This document shows, piece after piece, positions 7,561-15,570 of a stretch of 64,000 nucleotides of DNA. The translations under genes were made by a program, and so were the position numbers. The stretch spans positions 312,837-376,836 of the forward strand of contig JAEDAG010000002.1 of NCBI GenBank assembly GCA_017309015.1, in the 5' to 3' direction. The stretch is from Faecalicatena absiana. GTDB lineage: Bacteria; Bacillota; Bacilli; Lactobacillales; Lactobacillaceae. The notes under the pieces are model-generated. The model did no database searches and was not told the origin of the DNA. It saw only the letters and a list, made by a program, of their open reading frames with translations. Numbering within the stretch: the stretch's first letter is position 1; each line of letters opens with the position of its first letter.

Positions 7561-10230
7561 CTACTTGGCATCGTACCAGTTGTGGCCCCAGCCGGAATCC
7601 GCCAAGAGCGGCACGTCAAGGGAGACGGCCTTCTGCATGACTTCCGGGACGATCTGCTTGATCGTTTCCAGCTCTTCTTTTGGCACGTCAAAAATCAATT
7701 CGTCGTGCACTTGAATCACCATCTTGGTCTTAAGGCCCAGTTCATCCAGCTTCTTTTGCATGTTGATCATAGCGATCTTCATAATATCCGCGGCTGACCC
7801 TTGGATTGGAGAGTTGATGGCCGTTCTTTCCGCGAAGGAGCGGACGTTGAAGTTCTTGGCGTGGATGTCAGGCAGGTAGCGGCGCCGGTGCATGATCGTC
7901 TCAGCGTAGCCCTTTTCCCGGGCTTCCTTGACGGCCTGGTCCATGTAGGCCTGGATGCCTGGATACTGGTCAAAGTAGCTTTCGATGAAGCTTTTGGCCT
8001 GCTTGCGGCTGATGCCCAGGTTCTTGGACAGGCCGTAGTCGGAAATCCCGTAGACGATCCCGAAGTTGACCGCCTTGGCCCGCCGTCTTTCAAGCGGCGT
8101 CACCTCATCGATCTTGCTTAGGTGGAAGATCTTCATGGCTGTGTGGGCGTGGATGTCGTAGCCGGTCTTGAAGGCTTCCTGCATGTTGGCATCCCCGGAG
8201 ACGTGGGCCAAGACCCGGAGCTCAACTTGTGAATAGTCGCAGGAGAAGATGTAGCCATCTGGCGTTGACGGCACGAAGGCCTTGCGGATCTGCTTGCCCT
8301 CTTCGGTTCTGGTTGGAATGTTCTGCAGGTTGGGGTCAACTGAAGACAAGCGGCCAGTCGCCGTCAAGGTCTGCAGGTAGCGGGTGTGGATCTTCCCATC
8401 CGCGGGATCGATCACGTCCAGCAGGCCATTGACGTAGGTCGACTGGATCTTGGCGATCTGCCGGTAGGCCAGGATGTCGCTGACCACCGGACTTTTATCC
8501 TTCAGCTGGTTCAAGACCTCCACTGAAGTCGAGTAGCCGGTCTTGGTCTTCTTGATGACCGGCAGGCCCAGCTTTTCAAACAGGATCACGCCCAATTGCT
8601 TAGGCGAGTTCAAGTTGAACTCTTCCCCAGCTTCTTGGTAGATCTTGCTTTCCAGCTCCTTTAACCGGTCCCCGTATTCTTTTTGCAAAGCTTGCAGGGT
8701 CTTGGCCTCGACCTTGATCCCGTTCAATTCCATCTTGGCCAAAACCCGGGCAGTCGGGATTTCAATCGCGTCAAACAGGTCGTCTTGCTCATGGTCCTTG
8801 AGCTGCTTGAGCAGGCTGGCCTTGAGCTGGTCAATCGCTGCCACCTTGCCGGCCAAGTGGTTGAAGAAGACCGCGTCGTCATCAGGAATGGCGGCGGTCT
8901 TGCCTTTGCCGTAGACGTCCAAGTCGCTCTTGACGTCATAGTCCCCGTACTGGTGGGCCACCTCGCCCAGATCGTTGGAGTTGTTCTCATTATCGACCAG
9001 GTATGAGGCCAGCAGCATGTCGTAGCCGATCCCCTGGGCTTCAATGCCCAGGCGGTGCAAGCCGTAAGTGGTCCGCTTCAGGTCAAAGACGTTCTTGACG
9101 ATGGTCTTGTTTTCCAAAAAGCCGCGCAGCCGCTTTTCCTTGAGCAGGTCAACGTCCCGGGAAACCCAGATCTGCTGGCCGATCTTCAGGGCAAAGCCGG
9201 CAAAAGGCGCCAGGTGATAATTTTCGCCAAAAATTTCCAGGTAGAAGCCGATTTCCTTAGCTTCTGGCAAACTGGCAACCGCTGCTTTTTCCAGCTTGAC
9301 AAAGTCCAGCTGCTTGCCCTCAGCCTCTTTGCCCGCGAAATCGCCATTTTCGGCCATGTCGCTCAAAAAACGGCGGAAGTTCATCTTCTCATAGAAGCGC
9401 CGCAGATCGGCAACGCTGGCGCCCTGGTAGGCCACTTGCTCCATGGTCAGGCTGACTGGCGAATCGCACTTGATGGCGGCCAACTTTTTGCCTAAAAGGG
9501 CCTTGTCCTTGTCGTTGAGCAAATTCTCCTTGAGTTTGGACTTCTTCATTTCATCCACGTGCTCATACAGGTTCTCGACCGTGTGATACTTCTGGATCAG
9601 GCGCGAAGCCGTCTTGGGCCCGACCTTGGTTACGCCTGGGTAGTTGTCGGAAGCATCCCCCATCAGGGCCTTCATATCGATGAATTCCGTCGGCGTCACC
9701 CCGTTGACTTCCTGCATGTGCTCCGGGGTATAGGCCTCCAATTTGGTCACCCCAGACTTGGTAACGTAGACCGTCACGTGCTCGCTGGCCAGCTGGGTCA
9801 AGTCCCGGTCCCCGGTAACCACGGCCACGTCAAAGCCGTCGTCAGCTCCCCGCTTGGCCATGGTCCCGATGATGTCATCGGCTTCATAGTCAGGCAGCTC
9901 GTAAGTGGCAATCCCCATGTCCTGCAGCATTTCCTTGATGTAGGGCAGCTGCTCGGACAGTTCAGCCGGCGTCTTGTCGCGCCCGCCCTTGTATTCACCG
10001 TACATCTTGGTTCTGAAAGTCACCTTGCCGGCGTCAAAGGCCACCAGAATGTGGCTGGGTTCTTCCTGCTTGAGGACGACGTCCAGCATGTTCTTAAAGG
10101 CAAAAATGGCATTGGTATGCAAGCCTTCAGGGTTTTTGAACTTGTCCAGTTGCTGGTACATGGCAAAAAAGGCCCGGAAAGCGACCGAATTGCCATCAAT
10201 CAAAAGTAATTTTTTCTTCTTATCTGTCAT
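7561..10230 (-). CDS. polA: DNA polymerase I, proofreading site apparently lost
   Basis: This 889-residue family A polymerase acts in repair and Okazaki fragment processing. The N-terminal 5'-3' exonuclease has DGNSVAFRAFFA, ADDIIGTMAKRG and VTGDRDLTQL. The polymerase has motif A (DYSQVELRVLAH), motif B (RRRAKAVNFGIVYG) and motif C (QVHDELIFDV). In the middle domain the expected D-x-E is replaced by the LEIFG region and the second acidic motif by VKNVFDLKRT, so 3'-5' proofreading is probably absent, as in other Firmicutes. The ATG at 10230 was chosen because the 80 upstream codons lie in hairpin DNA and do not look coding. It heads the operon with mutM, coaE, nrdR, dnaB and dnaI. Confidence 0.95.
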   Translation of the reverse strand: MTDKKKKLLLIDGNSVAFRAFFAMYQQLDKFKNPEGLHTNAIFAFKNMLDVVLKQEEPSHILVAFDAGKVTFRTKMYGEYKGGRDKTPAELSEQLPYIKEMLQDMGIATYELPDYEADDIIGTMAKRGADDGFDVAVVTGDRDLTQLASEHVTVYVTKSGVTKLEAYTPEHMQEVNGVTPTEFIDMKALMGDASDNYPGVTKVGPKTASRLIQKYHTVENLYEHVDEMKKSKLKENLLNDKDKALLGKKLAAIKCDSPVSLTMEQVAYQGASVADLRRFYEKMNFRRFLSDMAENGDFAGKEAEGKQLDFVKLEKAAVASLPEAKEIGFYLEIFGENYHLAPFAGFALKIGQQIWVSRDVDLLKEKRLRGFLENKTIVKNVFDLKRTTYGLHRLGIEAQGIGYDMLLASYLVDNENNSNDLGEVAHQYGDYDVKSDLDVYGKGKTAAIPDDDAVFFNHLAGKVAAIDQLKASLLKQLKDHEQDDLFDAIEIPTARVLAKMELNGIKVEAKTLQALQKEYGDRLKELESKIYQEAGEEFNLNSPKQLGVILFEKLGLPVIKKTKTGYSTSVEVLNQLKDKSPVVSDILAYRQIAKIQSTYVNGLLDVIDPADGKIHTRYLQTLTATGRLSSVDPNLQNIPTRTEEGKQIRKAFVPSTPDGYIFSCDYSQVELRVLAHVSGDANMQEAFKTGYDIHAHTAMKIFHLSKIDEVTPLERRRAKAVNFGIVYGISDYGLSKNLGISRKQAKSFIESYFDQYPGIQAYMDQAVKEAREKGYAETIMHRRRYLPDIHAKNFNVRSFAERTAINSPIQGSAADIMKIAMINMQKKLDELGLKTKMVIQVHDELIFDVPKEELETIKQIVPEVMQKAVSLDVPLLADSGWGHNWYDAK

Positions 10231-10255
10231 TGCGGCTGTAACATCCTTCAAAATA

Positions 10256-10296
10256 AAAACTGTCAAAATCTTACTAACTAAGATTTTAACAGTTTT
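10256..10296 (-). terminator. Long AT-rich hairpin just upstream of polA
   Basis: Arms of 18 bases with one mismatch (10256-10273 and 10279-10296) enclose a 5-base loop. In the minus-strand transcript they are followed by a short U-rich tract, and the polA start codon is 26 bases further on. It has the form of an intrinsic terminator or attenuator inside the polA leader. Confidence 0.6.
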
Positions 10297-10342
10297 CAGC
10301 TCTTTCTTTAAATTCTGGAGCTTGTTTTCCTTAAATGCTAAA

Positions 10343-10363
10343 AAACAGGCCTTAAGCCTGTTT
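10343..10363 (-). terminator. Terminator overlapping the stop of the small membrane protein gene
   Basis: Arms of 8 bases (10343-10350 and 10356-10363) enclose a 5-base loop and are followed by six U on the minus strand. The first arm contains the last sense codons (K-Q-A) and the stop lies at the loop, an economical arrangement. Confidence 0.75.
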
Positions 10364-10798
10364 CTTTCGCTTATTTGCCTGCTCCAGTTCTTTTGACCAG
10401 AATGGCATGTCCTTGAAGCCCTTGATCCCAGGCATCCCCAAGGCCACGAAAGCCATGGCGGACACGGCATAAAAGGTCCGGCAGCTGGCGAATTGCCCGA
10501 CTGCCTGCTTGCTGGTAAACGCCAAGAGACAGGCGCTAGCCAGCAGGACGGCGAGCGCGGCGCCGCGGCGGGGGAATTCCCGCCTGGTCGCGACGTAGAC
10601 CAGTCCAGTCATAAAGTCAAAAGCAGCATATGTCAGGCCAAGGTTGCCAGCAGCCGTCGCTGTCTTCAAGACCGTGGCCGAAGAATCTGCCGCGCCAGCC
10701 CGCCTGAACAGCCAATAGGCCATCGCCAGGCAAAACGCGGACAAGACCAGCAGAGCAATGCCTGCCAGCAAGCGTCTCACAATCAGTCTCTTCTTCAT
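10352..10798 (-). CDS. Small integral membrane protein, function unknown
   Basis: I do not recognise a family for this 148-residue protein. Three or four hydrophobic segments are visible: about residues 10-30 (LLAGIALLVLSAFCLAMAYW), 55-70, 80-97 and 108-122. The tail is basic and charged (KELEQANKRKKQA). The ATG at 10798 was chosen over the frame's earlier start because it has GGAG six bases upstream and gives the basic start MKKRLIVRR. The gene lies upstream of polA but is separated from it by two hairpins, so it is probably transcribed alone. Confidence 0.65.
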   Translation of the reverse strand: MKKRLIVRRLLAGIALLVLSAFCLAMAYWLFRRAGAADSSATVLKTATAAGNLGLTYAAFDFMTGLVYVATRREFPRRGAALAVLLASACLLAFTSKQAVGQFASCRTFYAVSAMAFVALGMPGIKGFKDMPFWSKELEQANKRKKQA

Positions 10799-10959
10799 AA
10801 AGTCTCCGAAAAAAGCATCTGTTACGATAAAACTGAATTTATTGCCTTCCCTTGACATATTTATACACTACCGTACTTAATTATAGCCTTTTTCTCCCGT
10901 CTTAACAGCTACATCTATAGGAATTATGAAATGCCAAGCGTTATTTATTATGTTTTTTC

Positions 10960-11247
10960 TTTGGCCAAGCCAGCCTGCGCGAGGCCGCGGCATACTTTGG
11001 CTACCAGCCCAACTATTTTTCCCGCCTTTGCCGCAAGCTTTTTGGCCACGACTTCGTCCACTTGCGCATCCGGATCAGGATGAATATCGCGGAAAACGAA
11101 TTGCGCCTGACTAACAAGCGCCTGGAAGAGATCAGCAGCGAATTAGGCTACCAGGACGTGGCTAATTTTTCAAAGGCCTTTAGCCAGCTGAAAGGAATCA
11201 CGCCTGGCGCTTTCCGGAAAAAATATGGAATCAAAAAAGCCCGCTGA
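10960..11247 (+). pseudogene. Remnant of an AraC-family regulator (DNA-binding domain only)
   Basis: The frame encodes both helix-turn-helix units of an AraC/XylS domain. The first is around SLREAAAYFGYQPNYFSRLC and the second RLEEISSELGYQDVANFSKA, with the usual GITPGAFRKKYG end. The frame closes upstream at a TGA near 10929 and there is no start codon with an RBS, so the N-terminal sensor domain is gone. No other part of the regulator remains in the window. It is a decayed 3' fragment. Confidence 0.75.
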
Positions 11248-11312
11248 CCTGCCGGCTGGCTCGCGAATGCAATTTTGGCCTTAGTTGGGCACTTCCCCAA
11301 AAATATACTAAA

Positions 11313-11338
11313 AAACGCTCATCCAACGATGAGCGTTT
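11313..11338 (-). terminator. Terminator after murC
   Basis: Arms of 10 bases (11313-11322 and 11329-11338) enclose a 6-base loop, with a U-run on the minus strand. A closely similar hairpin occurs at 56996-57019. Confidence 0.8.
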
Positions 11339-11392
11339 CAAGGCGTCTCCGCCTTAACTTATGATATTGCTGACCGCGGTCAGCATTTTCTG

Positions 11393-12712
11393 CTACTTTT
11401 GCAGCATGTCTTCAAAAGCTACTTCGTACTTAGGAATGTCACCAGCGCCCATGAAGACGATGCAGTCGCCCTTGTAGTTCAAGAGGTCTTTCAGGTTGTC
11501 GAAGTCGATGACTTCCGCGCCTGGAATTTGACTGGTAATGTCTTCACTCTTGATGTCCCCTGACTTTTCACGGGCTGACCCGTAGATTGGAGTCAGGTAG
11601 GCCTTGTCGACGCCCTTAAGGATGTCAACGTAGTCTTCTTCAAATTCCTTGGTTCTAGAGTAGGTGTGCGGCTGGAAAACCGTTACCAGCTTGCGGTCCG
11701 GGTACTTCTGCCGGGCTGCCTGGATGGTCGCGCGCAATTCAGTTGGGTGGTGGGCGTAGTCATCGATCACGACCGTGTCGCCAAAGTCCTTTTCACTGAA
11801 GCGCCGCTTGGCACCATGGTACTTGACCAGACCGTCCTTGACCAAGTCAAGGTCAACGCCTTCAGTATAGGCAACGGCGATTACGGCCGTGGCGTTCATG
11901 ATGTTGTGGTCGCCGAACAGGTGAATCTCAAACTCGCCCAAATCCTTGCCGTCAGCCTTCACATGGAAAGTTGCGCCTTGAGTGGTCTTCTTGACGTCAA
12001 AGGCTTGGAAGTCGTCAGTCTCCTTCAAGCCATAAGTGTACTTCTTGGCAGTCTTTGGCTGGATCTTTTGCAGGCGCTCGTCATCGCCCCAGACAAAAAG
12101 CCCCTTCTTGGTCTGGTCAGCTGCCGTCTGGAAGGCTGAAGCGTAGTCGTCACGGTCCTTGAAGTAGTCCGGGTGGTCAAAGTCCACGTTGGTCATGATC
12201 TGGTAGTCTGGGTGGTAGGCCAAAAAGTGCCGGCGGTATTCATCAGCTTCGTAGACGAAGAAGCGGGAGTCCTTGACGCCCTTGCCCATCCCGTCACCAA
12301 TCAGGAAGGAAGTTGGAGCGGCTTCACCCAAAACGGTGGCCAGCAGGCCCGTGGTTGAAGTCTTGCCGTGGGAGCCAGCAACGCCGATGCTGGTGTATTG
12401 TTGGACAATTTCTTCAACCGTGTCTGGGTAGCTTTGCCAAGCAACGCCCTTTTCTTCGCAAGCAGCCACTTCAATGTTGTCGCTCTTAAAGGCGTTACCC
12501 TTAACGATGACTTGCCCTTCGCCTTTGATGTTGTCCTTTGAAAAAGAAGCAACTTCAATCCCAGCAGCCTTCAGGGGGTCCTGGGTAAAAGTGTACTTGT
12601 CGATGTCACTGCCGGCAACGTTGTAGCCTAAGTCGTGCAAGATCAGGGCCAGGGATGCCATCCCGGTACCCTTGATACCAATAAACCAAATTTGTTTTGT
12701 CTTATCTAACAT
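11393..12712 (-). CDS. murC: UDP-N-acetylmuramate--L-alanine ligase
   Basis: This 439-residue cytoplasmic Mur ligase adds L-alanine to UDP-MurNAc, the first amino acid step of peptidoglycan precursor synthesis. The N-terminal UDP-binding domain has GIKGTGMASLALIL. The ATP-binding motif is GSHGKTSTTG near residues 114-123. The C-terminal domain has DDYAHHPTE and FQPHTYSRT. The start is supported by GGAG eight bases upstream. It stands alone, bounded by terminators on both sides. Confidence 0.97.
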   Translation of the reverse strand: MLDKTKQIWFIGIKGTGMASLALILHDLGYNVAGSDIDKYTFTQDPLKAAGIEVASFSKDNIKGEGQVIVKGNAFKSDNIEVAACEEKGVAWQSYPDTVEEIVQQYTSIGVAGSHGKTSTTGLLATVLGEAAPTSFLIGDGMGKGVKDSRFFVYEADEYRRHFLAYHPDYQIMTNVDFDHPDYFKDRDDYASAFQTAADQTKKGLFVWGDDERLQKIQPKTAKKYTYGLKETDDFQAFDVKKTTQGATFHVKADGKDLGEFEIHLFGDHNIMNATAVIAVAYTEGVDLDLVKDGLVKYHGAKRRFSEKDFGDTVVIDDYAHHPTELRATIQAARQKYPDRKLVTVFQPHTYSRTKEFEEDYVDILKGVDKAYLTPIYGSAREKSGDIKSEDITSQIPGAEVIDFDNLKDLLNYKGDCIVFMGAGDIPKYEVAFEDMLQK

Positions 12713-12771
12713 TGTATTGCTCCATTATCTTCAATCATTCGCTTCTAATTTTAGCATTAATAGGAAAAGAA

Positions 12772-12796
12772 AAAAGAGCTCTAGCCGAGCTCTTTT
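12772..12796 (-). terminator. Terminator after the Ser-rich lipoprotein gene
   Basis: Perfect 10-base arms (12772-12781 and 12787-12796) enclose a 5-base loop, with a U-rich tail on the minus strand. Confidence 0.85.
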
Positions 12797-12837
12797 GAAA
12801 AAATTGAGGAAAAATCAGGTTTGGATTAAGTAAGTGA

Positions 12838-13485
12838 TTAGTAGTCTTCGTCTTGGTTGCTGCCTTGCTCGCTGATGTAGTCATCGATTTCTTGCTTATG
12901 CTGAGCAATGGTTTTATTTAGTTCTTCCTTGGTAAAAGTTTTCTGGTCCATTCCATGTGGGTGGGCTCCTGGAACAACGTCGTACTCTACCAAGACATCG
13001 TTGGCATTAACTGTAATATGGGTCTGATTGGCATATTTTTGCCCCTGATAAATGTACATATTAGCGACCTTGTCTGAATGGTAGAAGACACTAGATTCGC
13101 TAAAACCATATTTTGCATTTTCACCAGTTAGCCAAACTGCAGCAGCGTATTCTTCATCAGCATACTTCTGTGTTTGACTGCTGCTGGATGAGCTAGAAAC
13201 CGCGCTTGATGATGACTGACTGCTTGTAATGCTACTGCTACTTGATTGTGAAGTCTGGCTACTTGAACTAGAAGAGCTAGCTTCAGATGAGGAGCTCTCA
13301 CTAGACTGCTTCTTTACAACCTTAGTCTTAAAGACTTTTTTCTTGCTGGAACTCTTCTTTGAAGATTGCTTTTTACTGCTTTGCTTCGCTGCCTTTTCAG
13401 AAGATTGCTGGCTGTTGCTGCATCCCGCAACCAGTAATAGCGCACTAGTTGCCGACAATATTGTCAAAATTTTTCTTGCTTTCAT
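12838..13485 (-). CDS. Ser-rich lipoprotein, function unknown
   Basis: This 215-residue protein has a lipoprotein signal peptide (MKARKILTILSATSALLLVAGC, lipobox LVAGC, lipid-attachment Cys at 22). A Lys/Ser tract and then a nearly pure Ser tract (about residues 30-105) form a likely wall-spanning stalk. The C-terminal domain of about 110 residues starts near YADEEYAAAVWLTGENAKYG and ends very acidic (SNQDEDY). Similar lipoproteins occur in lactobacilli without known function. It lies downstream of the Rib-repeat protein, with a terminator between them, and shows the same AT-richer composition as the island. The RBS is weak (AAAGAGAG). Confidence 0.7.
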   Translation of the reverse strand: MKARKILTILSATSALLLVAGCSNSQQSSEKAAKQSSKKQSSKKSSSKKKVFKTKVVKKQSSESSSSEASSSSSSSQTSQSSSSSITSSQSSSSAVSSSSSSSQTQKYADEEYAAAVWLTGENAKYGFSESSVFYHSDKVANMYIYQGQKYANQTHITVNANDVLVEYDVVPGAHPHGMDQKTFTKEELNKTIAQHKQEIDDYISEQGSNQDEDY

Positions 13486-13515
13486 TTATTTCTCTCTTTA
13501 CACTTTCACACAAAA

Positions 13516-13548
13516 ACATAGCCCATACTTTTAGTTATAGGGCTATGT
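13516..13548 (-). terminator. Terminator after the Rib-repeat secreted protein gene
   Basis: Arms of 9 bases (13516-13524 and 13540-13548) enclose a loop of about 15 bases, followed by a U-run on the minus strand. Confidence 0.7.
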
Positions 13549-13594
13549 CAAAATACTTTAGACTTTTAAGCGAGCTCCAGTCTATAGGAAATGG

Positions 13595-14830
13595 TTAATA
13601 AACTTGGTAATTTACTGTTTCATCAATTTCATCTTCACTGCCATCTGGATATGATACATATACCGTATTTTCTTCATAGTTGCCGGATTCCGAATAATCA
13701 AAACCATCAACCCGAGTACCCTTTGGCAATTCATTTGCATTTTCAAAGACGTATGGTACCTCCTTTTCATGGAAATCGTCGCCCTTGATAACACTTAACG
13801 GAATTCTGATATTATTCTTAACTTTTGGCTCATATTTTGCTGCATCACTTGGTTCAAAATGCAATTTAACTGGACCAGAAATTGAATATGAATCATCGGG
13901 GTACGTAGTTTTTAGATATACTGTAAAGTCGCCACCCGTTTCTTCGGGTTTTTGAAAGTCGTTCTTGCCTTTAATGTCTGTTACAAAATCAAAGTCTGTT
14001 CCGCCAGAAGCTTCATTAGGGAAATAACCTTTTTCATTAGTAAGCCATTTAGCCTTAACAGTATCCCAACTAGATCTAAAACCAGTTTCGAAATTTTCCC
14101 CATCAGTATACACCCATCCATTATCCCATTTAAGGTTAAATGAGTTAGTCTTCAAAACTGGAGTGTACTTATCAGCATCTGCAGTGGCAACCACATAGCT
14201 TGCAGGGCCAACAACATCCTTCGACCCATCAGGATAAGTAACTACTAAATTCACACTGTAGCTACCACCATGAAGCGTACTCATGCTATTTTTATCCTGC
14301 AATTCTACAGTAATCCCATCTGGCAAACTGCCAAGGTTGGAGATAGCACCAGATAAGTTGTAAGTGGTCAAATCTTCTCCCCAATCCAGCTTAACAGCAT
14401 TAGAAGAGACAACTGGAGTGTAACGGTCGGCTTGAGTAGTCTTCTTCACTACTTGTTTAGCTGGTTGTGAAGGGGTACTTGCCGGCTTTTGCGTACTCTT
14501 CTTTACAGTCGTCTTTGGCTTTGAAGGCTTCTTAACTACCTTTTTGGCCGGTTTCTTAACGACTTTCTTGACAGCTTTCTTAGGCTTCTTTTTAGTTACT
14601 TTCTTGGCAACCTTTTTCTTAGTAGTCTTCTTAACTACCTTCTTTTTAGACTTCTTTGTTACCTTTTTCTTTGACTTCTTAGCAGCCTTCTTTTTGGAGA
14701 CTTTCTTAGCCTTCTTCTTAGCTGCTTGAACAGTTAAAGGTTGATTTGAGTTTGTCGTTGCAACACCACCAAGCAATGCGACGGCAATAGTCGCTTTGCT
14801 TAGGCCCTTCAAAATTCTATTAATAGTCAT
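13595..14830 (-). CDS. Secreted Lys-rich protein with three Rib-like repeats
   Basis: This 411-residue protein has a signal peptide (about residues 1-37, hydrophobic core IAVALLGGVATT). Next comes a very basic tract of Lys, Val, Ala and Thr (about 38-120), and then three related modules of about 80-105 residues. Each opens with a Y-T/E-P motif (DRYTPVV, DKYTPVL, AKYEPKV) and ends near YPDGS or YPDDS, as in Rib/alpha-type surface repeats. There is no LPxTG motif or membrane anchor, so it may stick to wall polymers through the basic tract. ATG 14830 was chosen because AGGTGAGG precedes it. It overlaps the end of the upstream gene by 11 bases, suggesting coupling. Confidence 0.7.
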   Translation of the reverse strand: MTINRILKGLSKATIAVALLGGVATTNSNQPLTVQAAKKKAKKVSKKKAAKKSKKKVTKKSKKKVVKKTTKKKVAKKVTKKKPKKAVKKVVKKPAKKVVKKPSKPKTTVKKSTQKPASTPSQPAKQVVKKTTQADRYTPVVSSNAVKLDWGEDLTTYNLSGAISNLGSLPDGITVELQDKNSMSTLHGGSYSVNLVVTYPDGSKDVVGPASYVVATADADKYTPVLKTNSFNLKWDNGWVYTDGENFETGFRSSWDTVKAKWLTNEKGYFPNEASGGTDFDFVTDIKGKNDFQKPEETGGDFTVYLKTTYPDDSYSISGPVKLHFEPSDAAKYEPKVKNNIRIPLSVIKGDDFHEKEVPYVFENANELPKGTRVDGFDYSESGNYEENTVYVSYPDGSEDEIDETVNYQVY

Positions 14831-15443
14831 TGTTTGCCTCACCTATTGCAGAATTAAAATTACCAGTAACAGCATTTAAGATTACATCGAGATCGTCACT
14901 ATTAAAGTCATTAACTTGCCACTTACCATTAGTCTTGGTTAAATTGATGACAAGATTCTTTGTGTACGATTTCTTATTTTCTTTCTTGAGCTTGGAAAAT
15001 TCTTTATAGATATCTTTTTTAAAGTCATCAGAACTGTATCCTATATACTGAGTTGGATCGTCACGAGCATCACTTATCAAGTTCGAGACAACGTCCCCCA
15101 TTGCATAAGTTTTAATTGTTACAGTTACAGAAGCCTTATTTCCATTAACCTTTTCATTCTTAACCTGATAGTCAAAATCCTCTAACATTTCAAGCATCAT
15201 TTTGGTTAAAGAATCAGATTTAGCTTCAGCTTTAAACTTTGTCAAAGCAAAAGTAGCGCTAGACCCAGAATAAACTTTTTTAAGTTGGCCATCATCGCCC
15301 TTCTTAATTGCACTTAAAAATTCTTCAGTAACACGAGATGGTGACTTGAATTGATTTCGAACTACCAAGAAACCGGCGACTACGATAATTGCAATAGCAA
15401 TCCACATTCCTAGTTTGCTCTTTGGTTTAGTATTATTTTTCAT
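14820..15443 (-). CDS. Membrane-anchored extracellular protein, DUF4878-like
   Basis: This 207-residue protein has a single N-terminal membrane anchor (about residues 13-29, MWIAIAIIVVAGFLVV) and an extracellular domain. The domain begins SRVTEEFLSAIKKGDDGQLKK and ends with a strand motif (LTKTNGKWQVNDFN), the general shape of NTF2-like/DUF4878 proteins. The specific function is unknown. GAGGTA precedes the start. It overlaps the Rib-repeat gene and lies just downstream of the IS4-family insertion, which probably separates it from the zinc-ribbon membrane protein gene it once followed. Confidence 0.65.
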   Translation of the reverse strand: MKNNTKPKSKLGMWIAIAIIVVAGFLVVRNQFKSPSRVTEEFLSAIKKGDDGQLKKVYSGSSATFALTKFKAEAKSDSLTKMMLEMLEDFDYQVKNEKVNGNKASVTVTIKTYAMGDVVSNLISDARDDPTQYIGYSSDDFKKDIYKEFSKLKKENKKSYTKNLVINLTKTNGKWQVNDFNSDDLDVILNAVTGNFNSAIGEANNDY

Positions 15444-15486
15444 GAATTACCTCTTTTAGCTACACAGAAGACAATTTAACACAAAA

Positions 15487-15570
15487 CTATTCATCATCCT
15501 CGTCATTATCTTTTATTTTTTCTTTTTTATTTGAAATCAACTTCGGTGAGCCAATTGATTTTATTAGGAA
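15487..15570 (-). pseudogene. Orphan C-terminal tail cut off by the IS4-family element
   Basis: On the minus strand, directly beyond the IS left end, a frame is open for 27 codons and ends at TAG. It encodes FLIKSIGSPKLISNKKEK followed by an acidic tail (DNDEDDE). It has no start. It may be the original C-terminus of the zinc-ribbon membrane gene whose present stop lies right at the other IS end. This is inference from position and composition. Confidence 0.45.

Noticed and set aside
9559-10209. 216-codon plus-strand open frame opposite polA
   Set aside because: Shadow of the polA 5' exonuclease region; polA motifs are clear and no RBS precedes this frame.
12838-13485. Possible CRISPR or tandem repeat in the Ser-codon tract
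   Set aside because: The repetition is codon-level (Ser codons of mixed type) inside a reading frame; there are no spaced repeats.
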